From contig CAIMXI010000041.1 of assembly GCA_903845365.1 (NCBI GenBank), forward strand, positions 1 to 37,364: a DNA stretch of 37,364 nucleotides, written 5' to 3'. Below, in pieces: positions 25,823 through 31,539 of this stretch (positions are counted from its first letter, which is position 1; each line of letters opens with the position of its first letter). The stretch comes from an uncultured Geobacteraceae bacterium (GTDB lineage: Bacteria > Desulfobacterota > Desulfuromonadia > Geobacterales > Pseudopelobacteraceae). The translations under genes were made by a program, and so were the position numbers. Below the pieces are notes generated by a model. The model did no database searches. It was not told the origin of the DNA and worked only from the letters and a program-made list of their open reading frames with translations.

Positions 25823-26292
25823 TTGACACCTCCCAAATCTCTTTCGATTAAATAGGCTTCAGCCGCCAGCTCAACAAGGACATCCCGAGTCAGGGCGAAG
25901 TTTGCCCCGCACTCCTTACAACTATGTCTTGGCCGTGCCGCCTTGATCTCTGTGATTGCCTCTCGCAGCTCCAGCCTCAAGCTTTCCACAGTCGATGCAA
26001 TACAGGCCCCGTCGTCATGCTCCAGTTCCGGCAGCAAATCTTTCAGATGCAGATACAGATAACGCAGATAGACCGCATTCCCGCAGCAGGTCATAAACGG
26101 CAGAATCTTGTCATGCGGCAGATTGATGAGGTCATTTGGATTTAAGCAGCGGGAAAGGTGGGAATCGCTCATACCAAGTTCAATGGCTACAGCTTTCAGG
26201 CTTCGGGGAGAACGGTCAAGCGACATACGCAGTGCTGCTTGAGGGCTTTTGCATTCCAGTATTTCTTTATCCGTAATTTCAACTTTGAACAT
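25819..26292 (-). CDS. CII-like phage regulatory protein, 157 residues
   Basis: Residues ~15-75 (RMSLDRSPRSLKAVAIELGM, then SDSHLSRCLNPNDLINLP) resemble the helix-turn-helix of P2-like CII regulators, in which an LSxxLNP segment follows the recognition helix. Residues ~85-125 are an acidic helix. Near 130 there is CKECG, half of a zinc site. It probably binds DNA in the lysis-lysogeny decision or in control of the minus-strand operon that it heads. A copy of the repeated palindrome with a -10-like box sits ~50 bases upstream. The start ATG 26292 has a GAGGATCTG ribosome binding site. Family placement is by pattern only. Confidence 0.6.
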   Translation of the reverse strand: MFKVEITDKEILECKSPQAALRMSLDRSPRSLKAVAIELGMSDSHLSRCLNPNDLINLPHDKILPFMTCCGNAVYLRYLYLHLKDLLPELEHDDGACIASTVESLRLELREAITEIKAARPRHSCKECGANFALTRDVLVELAAEAYLIERDLGGVK

Positions 26293-26327
26293 CAGATCCT
26301 CACAGTAAAGTTAATTGCATAGCGTTA

Positions 26328-26349
26328 GCCGTAATTCTGGCGGATAGTT
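26328..26349 (-). promoter_or_regulatory. Candidate promoter/operator P3, third copy of the palindrome
   Basis: On the minus strand AACTAT (26349-26344) is followed after one base by CGCCAGAATTACGGC. P1 has TACTAT, one base, then CGCCGTAATTATGGCG, so the geometry is the same. The -35 region is weak (TTGATT at a 15-base spacing). It would serve the CII-like gene. Weaker than P1 and P2. Confidence 0.4.
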
Positions 26350-26366
26350 CCCAGCAGGATAACGAA

Positions 26367-26585
26367 TCAATCAGCCCTATCCAGTTCATCCAGGCGATTA
26401 AAAACAGCCTGGCGCATAAATGCGGACATTGGTAAACCCTGTGCTGCTGCGACACGCCTGATCTGAGGAATTCGTACAGGGGGGATGTTGACCATAAACC
26501 GCCCCATCTTGGCTAACTCTTCTTCCGGCTTGGGTTTTGGGCCTGGCTTCATTCGCTCTTTGACAGCAGTATTATCTTTATTCAT
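26367..26585 (-). CDS. Ribbon-helix-helix DNA-binding protein, 72 residues
   Basis: After a basic, Pro-rich tail (KERMKPGPKPKPEEE) comes RFMVNIPPVRIPQIRRVAAA followed by QGLPMSAFMRQAVFNRLDEL. That is one beta-strand and two helices with a Gly/Pro turn, the layout of MetJ/Arc-type regulators. Such proteins bind DNA as dimers through the strand pair. The start ATG 26585 follows AGAGGTAAGG. It lies between the CII-like gene and the divergent small plus-strand gene, where a regulator of both directions would be expected, and is a candidate binder of the P1-P3 palindromes. That link is speculative. Confidence 0.65.
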   Translation of the reverse strand: MNKDNTAVKERMKPGPKPKPEEELAKMGRFMVNIPPVRIPQIRRVAAAQGLPMSAFMRQAVFNRLDELDRAD

Positions 26586-26673
26586 TGCCTTACCTCTGGA
26601 GATATTGTAATTTGTGTTGCATTAAATAAGTCTGTGTGGATAACATTTCGAATTATCAAAAGGAGTTACTGTC

Positions 26674-26853
26674 ATGACAAAAACAACCATCAAACCGGGA
26701 GCAAAAGTTCCTGACTCCGGCATCTACAAAGAGACTGACTCAACTCGCCGTGCAGCAATGGTCAAAGGCGAACCGGCACCACCAACAACCAAGAAAGGCA
26801 CGGAGTGGAAGCAAGTGGTAGACGCTAATCCGCCAAAGAAAAAGAGCAAATAA
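26674..26853 (+). CDS. Small YjzC-like protein, 59 residues
   Basis: ATG 26674 follows AAAGGAGTTACTGTC. The product begins MTKTTIKPGAKVPDSGIYKE, continues with GEPAPPTTKKGTEWKQV and ends in a Lys-rich tail. The pattern PGxxVPxSGIY...PPT...GxxW matches small proteins found scattered through many bacteria and related in outline to Bacillus YjzC. Their function is unknown. It is the only plus-strand gene here between the virion operon and the Cys gene. The last 29 bases overlap the end of the convergent Cys gene. It behaves like a 'moron' gene with its own promoter. Confidence 0.75.
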   Translation: MTKTTIKPGAKVPDSGIYKETDSTRRAAMVKGEPAPPTTKKGTEWKQVVDANPPKKKSK

Positions 26854-26992
26854 CGAAAAAGACAGCGTCCTTGCCGGAGCCATTAATGTTGTGACCCAAA
26901 TAGCAGGCGCATCCCGCGCACTTGTTCTGGTCTATTTCTTTGCGCAATTCAGGGCAGTAGCATTTACCGGCGGGGTATACTTCGATGGGCAT
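26825..26992 (-). CDS. Small cysteine-rich protein, 55 residues
   Basis: ATG 26992 follows AAGAGGTAACAACTC. The N-terminal half has CYC, then CAGCACYLG eleven residues later, so five cysteines lie within about 18 residues. That could hold a metal ion. The last part (DAVFFVICSFSLAD) is hydrophobic. It sits next to the repressor gene and is read in the opposite direction, where lambdoid phages keep their first lytic gene, so it may be an early gene. Its stop overlaps the end of the YjzC-like gene. Coding is supported by the ribosome binding site and the cysteine pattern only. Confidence 0.55.
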   Translation of the reverse strand: MPIEVYPAGKCYCPELRKEIDQNKCAGCACYLGHNINGSGKDAVFFVICSFSLAD

Positions 26993-27010
26993 GAGTTGTT
27001 ACCTCTTTTC

Positions 27011-27054
27011 TTAAAAACTGAGTTGCACATATTTATAATTTAGGAATATCGCAA
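27011..27054 (+). promoter_or_regulatory. Repressor promoter with candidate autoregulatory operator
   Basis: A perfect TATAAT (27034-27039) lies 17 bases after a weak -35 TTAAAA (27011-27016). The box is flanked by an inverted repeat, TTGCACATATT (27023-27033) and AATATCGCAA (27045-27054), the right arm touching the start codon. A repressor dimer bound there would block its own promoter. The expected leader is only about nine bases, so the message is almost leaderless, as for lambda cI from PRM. Confidence 0.55.
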
Positions 27055-27462
27055 ATGCAAGAAAAAAATAGTACACGCGCGAAAATAGTTTTAGATGGAT
27101 TACGTAAGCATTACAGGCTGCGCACATATGGCCAGCTTGCGCAGTTTTTGGATGTAAAGCAAAACACGCTTTCAAGCTGGATTAAGAGAGATTCGCTTGA
27201 CGAAAATCTTATTTATCGCAAATGCATTGGATTGCGATATGAATGGTTAGAAACCGGCGAAGGAGATATGCTCCAACAATCAGTTCACCACTCTTCAACT
27301 GGCAATACGGTAGCCACTGGTGAAGCGGAGGTAACGATCAACAGCAGTATCAGCGACATCGAAATGGCCTGGATTGTGCGAGCGCGAAAAAAAGGTGACG
27401 CATACATACTGGATGAGATAAAACGGTTGATAGCAGAAGAAAAAGAGAACGGAGAATTATGA
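27055..27462 (+). CDS. CI-type phage repressor, short form, 135 residues
   Basis: Residues ~8-70 match the phage CI repressor helix-turn-helix family: ARAKIVLDGL-like start, YGQLAQFLDVKQNTLSSWIK as helix-turn-helix, then the WLETGEGDM close typical of that family. The C-terminal part (SISDIEMAWIVRARKKGDAY, then a Lys/Glu helix) has no S24 peptidase signature, so the protein is probably not cleaved by activated RecA. It should keep lytic genes off and hold the prophage silent. Its stop is one base before the next gene. Induction would then need an antirepressor or another route. Family assignment good, operator inferred. Confidence 0.8.
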   Translation: MQEKNSTRAKIVLDGLRKHYRLRTYGQLAQFLDVKQNTLSSWIKRDSLDENLIYRKCIGLRYEWLETGEGDMLQQSVHHSSTGNTVATGEAEVTINSSISDIEMAWIVRARKKGDAYILDEIKRLIAEEKENGEL

Positions 27463-27463
27463 T

Positions 27464-27733
27464 ATGTCTACGATAACGTTTGATACGCTTAAATTTGCAC
27501 GCACTCTACAAGATTCCGGTATTGCAGATAAACAGGCGGATGCCATTACAACCGCTTTTAAGGCCGCTGTTGATGAGCAGGAACTTGCCACAAAGCAAGA
27601 TTTGACGCTTGCCATAGAAACATTGCGCAAAGAAATAGCAGAAACAAAGGCGGAGTTGGTGCGCTGGATAATCGGTGCCGGATTTTTACAAACTGCCTTG
27701 ATTGCCGGATTGCTGATAAAGTTGGTGAAATAA
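27464..27733 (+). CDS. DUF1640-like coiled-coil membrane protein, copy 1, 89 residues
   Basis: The product begins MSTITFDTLKFARTLQDSGI and has a central acidic helix (VDEQELATKQDLTLAIETL, KEIAETKAELVR) followed by one C-terminal membrane span (WIIGAGFLQTALIAGLLIKL). This matches small DUF1640/CCDC90-type proteins that are common next to regulators in proteobacterial genomes. It starts one base after the repressor stop, so the two are probably co-translated. A membrane role in host physiology or superinfection exclusion is possible but not shown. Copy 2 is at 28007. Confidence 0.75.
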   Translation: MSTITFDTLKFARTLQDSGIADKQADAITTAFKAAVDEQELATKQDLTLAIETLRKEIAETKAELVRWIIGAGFLQTALIAGLLIKLVK

Positions 27734-27737
27734 CCTG

Positions 27738-27759
27738 CGCCCGCCTTTCTGGACGGGCG
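27738..27759. terminator. Stem-loop between convergent genes, possible terminator
   Basis: CGCCCG (27738-27743) and CGGGCG (27754-27759) form a perfect six-base stem with a ten-base loop, four bases after the stop of copy 1. There is no T run on either side, so it would be a weak or Rho-assisted terminator. Confidence 0.35.
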
Positions 27760-27773
27760 AGGATTGAAGCAGA

Positions 27774-27917
27774 CTATCGGCGGGTAATAATCAAAATCAA
27801 GGCAATTGCCGTGGCATGTGGCAAACCTTGTCTGACTAACCGTCTGATTCGTTCAAGCTTTTCAACCGGCGGCACGTTTTTAATCTTTGATTCATACAAC
27901 TTTGAATAATCCTGCAT
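27774..27917 (-). CDS. Small protein on the opposite strand, 47 residues, hydrophobic end
   Basis: ATG 27917 follows AGAGGTGAAGAA on the minus strand. The product begins MQDYSKLYESKIKNVPPVEK, continues with a basic helix (LERIRRLVRQGL) and ends in a hydrophobic stretch (ATAIALILIITRR). It is the only minus-strand gene between 27.0 and 31.2 kb, placed between the two DUF1640 copies. It could be a small toxin-like membrane peptide or a remnant carried in with the second copy. No family recognised. Support is the ribosome binding site and intact frame. Confidence 0.5.
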   Translation of the reverse strand: MQDYSKLYESKIKNVPPVEKLERIRRLVRQGLPHATAIALILIITRR

Positions 27918-27941
27918 TTCTTCACCTCTTTTCATTAAAAG

Positions 27942-27968
27942 TATAATGATTCTATGTGATTATATCAC
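27942..27968 (+). promoter_or_regulatory. -10 box and short palindrome upstream of copy 2
   Basis: TATAAT (27942-27947) is a perfect -10 box with no clear -35. Nine bases on lies GTGATTATATCAC (27956-27968), a perfect inverted repeat with five-base arms at the expected start site. It may be an operator. The G tract follows one base later. Confidence 0.4.
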
Positions 27969-27969
27969 T

Positions 27970-27980
27970 GGGGGGGGGGG
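27970..27980 (+). repeat. Eleven-G homopolymer tract in the leader of the DUF1640-cytochrome operon
   Basis: Eleven consecutive G bases lie between the -10 box (27947) and the ribosome binding site AAGGAG of the gene at 28007. Such tracts change length easily by slippage. Its place in the leader could alter transcription or translation of the two genes downstream. It may also mark an uncertain base count in the assembly. Confidence 0.8.
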
Positions 27981-28006
27981 TACAAGCAAATAAATAAGGA
28001 GTAATT

Positions 28007-28294
28007 ATGTCTACAATCACATTTGATACATTGGCTTACTTCAATAAACTAAAAGGCGCAGGGTTTACGGAGCGTCAAGCAGAAGTTGCCGCCGAAGCGC
28101 AAAAAGAAGCCATTGATATTGTTATTTCTGAAATAGAGGTAAGGCACCTTAACGACATGGCAACCAAGTTAGATATTGCCGAGGTAAGACGGGATATGGC
28201 AGAAAATAAAGCCGACCTTATCCGCTGGGTAGTTGGTGCAGGATTTCTACAATCAGCCTTGATTGCCGGTTTGCTGTTAAAGTTGATGAAGTGA
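28007..28294 (+). CDS. DUF1640-like coiled-coil membrane protein, copy 2, 95 residues
   Basis: It starts like copy 1 (MSTITFDTLAYFNKLKGAGF) and ends like it (RWVVGAGFLQSALIAGLLLK), with a diverged middle (AQKEAIDIVISEIEVRHLND). The start follows AAGGAGTAATT. The stop overlaps the GTG of the cytochrome gene (GTGA), so the two are probably translated together. One membrane span near the C-terminus, coiled coil before it. The duplication is old enough that only ends are well conserved. Confidence 0.75.
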   Translation: MSTITFDTLAYFNKLKGAGFTERQAEVAAEAQKEAIDIVISEIEVRHLNDMATKLDIAEVRRDMAENKADLIRWVVGAGFLQSALIAGLLLKLMK

Positions 28295-29094
28295 CTTGGA
28301 TGGATGGTCGTGTGAAAGTATTTAGTCTGATTGTGTTGTCCATAACTTTATTTTTGTTGGTGTCGTGTGGTAGCACGCAAGAACCGGTTATACCGCAAAA
28401 AGCGATTGAACTAAAAAAAGGGGTTATTTTCAACCATACATCACACTCCGGCTACTCTTGCGAATCCTGTCATCAGTGTGGTCTTGGCAACGGGAAAATA
28501 AGTATTTTGGGTAAAGATTGGGCGCACGTTACATGCAAATCTTGTCATACCGAAGCGCAACAAGGCCCTACAAAGTGCAAGGAATGCCACACTTCTAACG
28601 GCACTGCAAAAACCGTTGCAGCGGCTATAATGGTTCAACAAAATGCTCCTAGCGTATTTGCTATTTATGGCACCGATGTTGATGATGTCGCTGGAATAGA
28701 GATCACTCTGACGTATGATCCCGCCTCGCTTTCATCACCGACTGTTACTAAAGGTGAACTTATATCTACTTCCCTTCTTGTTACAAATACTACGAATCCT
28801 GGACTTATTAAAATAGCAGCTATTACATCCACTTCATTTTCAGGAAGCGGAGTAATTGCTACTATCAGCTTTGCGAGACAATTGGGTACAGGCAGTGTCT
28901 CATTGCAGTCAGTAAATATGATCAGTAACAAGGGATCAATAATTCTTCCATCTTTTCCGGTTTCTTTCCCGGTTTACGGCTCATACAGCAGTAGCAGCAG
29001 CGGCATAGCATTGTCTCCTGCACCGCTGAACACCAGTGCCACAATGAGTACTCTTACAACATCTACTCTTACTCAGGTATTTTTGTGTAATTAG
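28291..29094 (+). CDS. Lipoprotein fusing a triheme cytochrome c7 (PpcA-like) to a cohesin-like domain, 267 residues
   Basis: The N-terminus is a lipoprotein signal with lipobox LVSC, so C26 should carry lipid. Residues ~42-100 match the class III triheme c7 family: NHTSH (H49, H52), CESCH at 57-61, WAH (H79), CKSCH at 82-86 and CKECH at 96-100. That gives three covalent hemes and all six histidine ligands of PpcA. Residues ~115-230 look like a cohesin-type beta-sandwich (VAGIEITLTYDPASLSSP, then GVIATISF). A Ser-rich tail follows. In Geobacter, PpcA passes electrons across the periplasm. Here the protein would be fixed to a membrane and could attach to a partner. It lies inside the prophage, between repressor and integrase, so it is a cargo gene. 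An alternative start at GTG 28312 would give the same mature protein. Confidence 0.85.
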   Translation: MTWMDGRVKVFSLIVLSITLFLLVSCGSTQEPVIPQKAIELKKGVIFNHTSHSGYSCESCHQCGLGNGKISILGKDWAHVTCKSCHTEAQQGPTKCKECHTSNGTAKTVAAAIMVQQNAPSVFAIYGTDVDDVAGIEITLTYDPASLSSPTVTKGELISTSLLVTNTTNPGLIKIAAITSTSFSGSGVIATISFARQLGTGSVSLQSVNMISNKGSIILPSFPVSFPVYGSYSSSSSGIALSPAPLNTSATMSTLTTSTLTQVFLCN

Positions 29095-29107
29095 CAAGGG
29101 CAGCTCT

Positions 29108-29124
29108 ATGAAACGCTATCAAAA
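29108..29124 (+). repeat. 17-base copy of the start of the XRE gene
   Basis: ATGAAACGCTATCAAAA here is identical to the first 17 bases of the gene at 29779. Here it opens a frame of only 14 codons ending TGA, so it is not a working gene. It may be the scar of a duplication or insertion event between 29.1 and 29.8 kb. Confidence 0.7.
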
Positions 29125-29169
29125 ACATTTAGTGCTGTATAAAAATTATTGACAACAATGGGGGATAAT

Positions 29170-29406
29170 ATGTTACAAAAAACACAAATGAAAACAACAC
29201 TTCGCAATATACTTGATGGTGCAAAAACCATCATCAATCTGTTTCCATCCCCTGAATTGCCAAAACCGCAACGCATAGGACGCTATGGGTATGACCCAAA
29301 ACGCACTGACGCTGAGGCATTGGCATCTGACTGGCAAGCTGTCGGCAACGACCTTCGCAAGGCAATGGGGATAGTGGACCGTGAAATCAATCAAACCCGC
29401 CGTTAA
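29170..29406 (+). CDS. Hypothetical phage protein, 78 residues
   Basis: I prefer ATG 29170 (MLQKTQMKTTLRN), with GGGGGAT five bases upstream; ATG 29158 is also in frame. The chain is basic with a Pro-rich middle (FPSPELPKPQRIGRYGYDPK) and a C-terminal helix containing DWQAVGNDLRKAM. A small helical protein of this kind often precedes DUF2335 genes in prophages, from memory. No function known. It overlaps the next gene by 26 bases. Confidence 0.6.
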   Translation: MLQKTQMKTTLRNILDGAKTIINLFPSPELPKPQRIGRYGYDPKRTDAEALASDWQAVGNDLRKAMGIVDREINQTRR

Positions 29407-29782
29407 GCTCCAGAACCAAACCATACATTTCCAACAGCAACACCATAGCGGACCGCTGCCAGCTCCTGCGGACTTCCAGCAGTATAATAACGCATACCCA
29501 GGAACTGCCGAGAGAATTCTTGTCATGGCCGAAGAAGAACAACGGCATCGGCATCTTCTGGAAAAATCCTTCGCGCAAAACAACCATACCCTAACAAATG
29601 AAAGACGAAACGGCCAATATATGGCGTTTGCTATCGCCGTTTTATTCCCTTTGCTTGGCGTTTATCTGATTATGAATGGTGCAAAAATAGAGGGTTCAAT
29701 TTTTGGCGGAGTTGGTTTGGTTCCGGTGATTTATGCTTTCATTCCTAAAAAAGATAACAGCGATAACGGTGAAAAATCATGA
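29381..29782 (+). CDS. DUF2335 membrane protein, 133 residues
   Basis: The N-terminal half shows the family signature: HHSGPLPAPADFQQYNNAYP, then GTAERILVMAEEEQRHRH. It is followed by a helix and two membrane spans (YMAFAIAVLFPLLGVYLIM and IFGGVGLVPVIYAFIP). DUF2335 proteins are predicted inner-membrane proteins found in many prophages and plasmids, with no firm function. The start GTG 29381 overlaps the previous gene and the stop overlaps the next ATG by four bases. A role in lysogenic conversion or exclusion is possible but not shown. Confidence 0.8.
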   Translation: MKSIKPAVKLQNQTIHFQQQHHSGPLPAPADFQQYNNAYPGTAERILVMAEEEQRHRHLLEKSFAQNNHTLTNERRNGQYMAFAIAVLFPLLGVYLIMNGAKIEGSIFGGVGLVPVIYAFIPKKDNSDNGEKS

Positions 29783-30066
29783 AACGCTATCAAAAGCTAA
29801 TTCAAGAAGCAGCCGGTACATCCAACTACAGCCAACTGGCAATCGCTATTGAAGCGCCGACAACATCTGTGCATGAATGGGCCACTCACGGTTATAAAGT
29901 TCCGCAATATAAAAGCCTGGAGAAGATCGCCGCATATTTCAAGGTGCCTTTGCCAACTCTTTTAATGGAAGCGGATGATCCCAGGCTGCAGATTGTTGAC
30001 GCTCTTTATAAAGCAGACGAAAAAGAAATCCATACCGTTGCTTTTATGCTTGGCATCAAACTATGA
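29779..30066 (+). CDS. XRE-type DNA-binding protein, 95 residues
   Basis: The first ~65 residues form a helix-turn-helix (YSQLAIAIEAPTTSVHEWAT, then a PQYKSLEKIAAYFKVPLPTL segment that matches the end of XRE domains). The C-terminal ~30 residues are a short helix pair. It starts with ATGA overlapping the DUF2335 stop and its stop overlaps the integrase ATG, so it is made together with both. It may regulate integrase or act as an excision-control protein. No signal or membrane segment. Confidence 0.75.
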   Translation: MKRYQKLIQEAAGTSNYSQLAIAIEAPTTSVHEWATHGYKVPQYKSLEKIAAYFKVPLPTLLMEADDPRLQIVDALYKADEKEIHTVAFMLGIKL

Positions 30067-31217
30067 GCATCAAACCACATCCAACAAAAAAAGGTTGGTG
30101 GTACATCATCATCAGCCACGGCCAAAAAGGCTCCAAGAACTATAAGCCGATGGAATATATTCCATACCAGGGGACAGAAGCGCGAGCACTTGCTTTTGAG
30201 CGTGAATTAAGAGGGATCGAGCCGGAAAACGATGGCCGTACCAAAGTGATTGACTTGTTAGAGCGGTTTTTCGCCTGGCATCAGACTAATAGTGCTGCCA
30301 AAACCCACGCTGAGTGTATGGCGGCCTTTAAAAAACTACTTCCATATTTGGGCAACAAATACATCTCTTATCTCCGCAATAGCGATTATGAACCTTATAA
30401 AGCCGCCCGACTGGCAACGCTGATCATCCCGAAGAGACGTGTTCACAGAAAAGACCGTAAGCACGACTCCAATGCCGAAACGGATGAAGAATATGCGGCA
30501 CGGTGCCTTGTCGATACCCGACCCGTCTGCAAGCGAACGATCCAGATCGAGCTGAACCACTTTCGCACTTTTTTGCGCTGGTGTAAGGACGAAGAAAAAT
30601 ACAAGGTAGGCGACTTTCCTAAAGGCTTTCCAAAGGACCAGCAAAAACCAAAGGGTAAAGTGGTGCTTGCGCTTACAGAAATACCTGAATTAGTAGGCCA
30701 GATGAAAGAAGGATTCCAGCAAACCATTACGATGCTGATGCTACAGAACGGCTTAAGAAAAACAGAAGCGCTTACACTCCGTAAACGTCATGTAGACTTA
30801 AAGAATAATTGTCTTATAATTACTGGCAAGGGGGACAAAACAGAAGTTATACCGATTGTAACACCTGACCTGCGAGAAAAACTGATTGCGGCATGTGAAG
30901 GGAAAAACCCTTCGGAATATCTGTTTGTCAACCCGAAAACAAATCGGCCATACACCAACATCAAAAAAAGCATCAAATCTGCAGCAGTAAAAGTGGGCAT
31001 TGACAAGAAGATCAACAATCATATACTTAGACACAGTTTCATAACAGGCGGATTGATGGCTGGAGCATCAACCTCCGTCATGCGGGTACTGGCCAGACAC
31101 GAAGATATTAGAACCACTCAGGGGTACACTCACTTCATGGCAGACTACCTACAAGAAGAGGCTGCAAAGATAGCCTCTGCAATTACTGTAACCAAAACAG
31201 AGGATAAACCCGCATAG
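30063..31217 (+). CDS. int: Tyrosine site-specific recombinase (phage integrase), 384 residues
   Basis: The C-terminal catalytic domain has the full set: R232 in NGLRKTEAL, K256 in TGKGDKTEV, H320 and R323 in HILRHSF, H346 in LARHED, and nucleophile Y355 in TTQGYTHF. An N-terminal arm-binding region (PTKKGWWYIIISHGQK) and a core-binding region (~60-190) precede it. The enzyme should join phage attP to the host tRNA-Pro gene and, with a helper, excise. The gene ends 29 bases before the tRNA-derived site. An ATGA overlap with the XRE gene ties its expression to lysogeny functions. It appears intact. Confidence 0.95.
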   Translation: MSIKPHPTKKGWWYIIISHGQKGSKNYKPMEYIPYQGTEARALAFERELRGIEPENDGRTKVIDLLERFFAWHQTNSAAKTHAECMAAFKKLLPYLGNKYISYLRNSDYEPYKAARLATLIIPKRRVHRKDRKHDSNAETDEEYAARCLVDTRPVCKRTIQIELNHFRTFLRWCKDEEKYKVGDFPKGFPKDQQKPKGKVVLALTEIPELVGQMKEGFQQTITMLMLQNGLRKTEALTLRKRHVDLKNNCLIITGKGDKTEVIPIVTPDLREKLIAACEGKNPSEYLFVNPKTNRPYTNIKKSIKSAAVKVGIDKKINNHILRHSFITGGLMAGASTSVMRVLARHEDIRTTQGYTHFMADYLQEEAAKIASAITVTKTEDKPA

Positions 31218-31246
31218 AATGGGGATTTACAGGGTTGCGTTTATAC

Positions 31247-31291
31247 CTTGGGAGCAGGGGGTCGCTGGTTCGATTCCAGTCTCACCGACCA
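31247..31291 (+). other. Attachment site (attR): 3' half of tRNA-Pro
   Basis: The stretch begins in the anticodon loop (CTTGGGA, reading TGG if completed by the usual T) and goes through GCAGGGGGTC, the T arm GCTGG-TTCGATT-CCAGT and the acceptor strand CTCACCG to A and CCA (31289-31291). The 5' half of the tRNA is absent. The bases before it are not tRNA. This is the leftover half after integration; the complete gene should be at the left end of the prophage, outside the window. Confidence 0.85.
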
Positions 31292-31300
31292 ACAATTACA

Positions 31301-31334
31301 GCCACTTACAGCATTTTTTGTGAGTGGCTTTTTT
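31301..31334 (+). terminator. Strong Rho-independent terminator after the tRNA 3' end
   Basis: GCCACTTACA pairs with TGTGAGTGGC (one G-U) around an eight-base loop, followed by six T bases. It is probably the original terminator of the tRNA-Pro gene, left on the chromosomal side. Confidence 0.85.
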
Positions 31335-31349
31335 GTTGGTTTTGAATAC

Positions 31350-31371
31350 AGTGGTACTTTAGTGGTACTTT
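31350..31371. repeat. Two tandem 11-base units, AGTGGTACTTT
   Basis: Two exact copies adjoin, 59 bases right of the att site. Such short direct repeats can be arm sites for an integrase. The rest of 31292-31539 shows only the two terminators and no gene. Confidence 0.6.
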
Positions 31372-31431
31372 TTATGTTCGCTATAAACTTATCAACCTCA
31401 GCAGATTTCAGTATATTTCACTTCATTTCAC

Positions 31432-31466
31432 AAAAAAAAGGGGCATAAGCTAATTGCCCATGCCCC
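31432..31466 (-). terminator. Rho-independent terminator of yjbQ
   Basis: On the minus strand GGGGCAT and ATGCCCC form a seven-base stem around a 13-base loop, then eight T bases (31439-31432). It lies 73 bases after the yjbQ stop codon. Confidence 0.85.
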
Positions 31467-31539
31467 TCAAGTTCATTCATATTATCAAGTATTTTCAGCT
31501 TTCTTCTGGAAAAAATGCCACACTGATAGGTTAACGGCA

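Noticed and set aside
27956..27968. CRP-type site in GTGATTATATCAC
   Set aside because: The inner spacing is one base short of TGTGA-N6-TCACA, and the site is at the expected transcription start; listed only as a generic palindrome.
31243..31291. Complete tRNA gene
   Set aside because: Only the 3' half can be folded; no matching acceptor 5' strand or D arm upstream.
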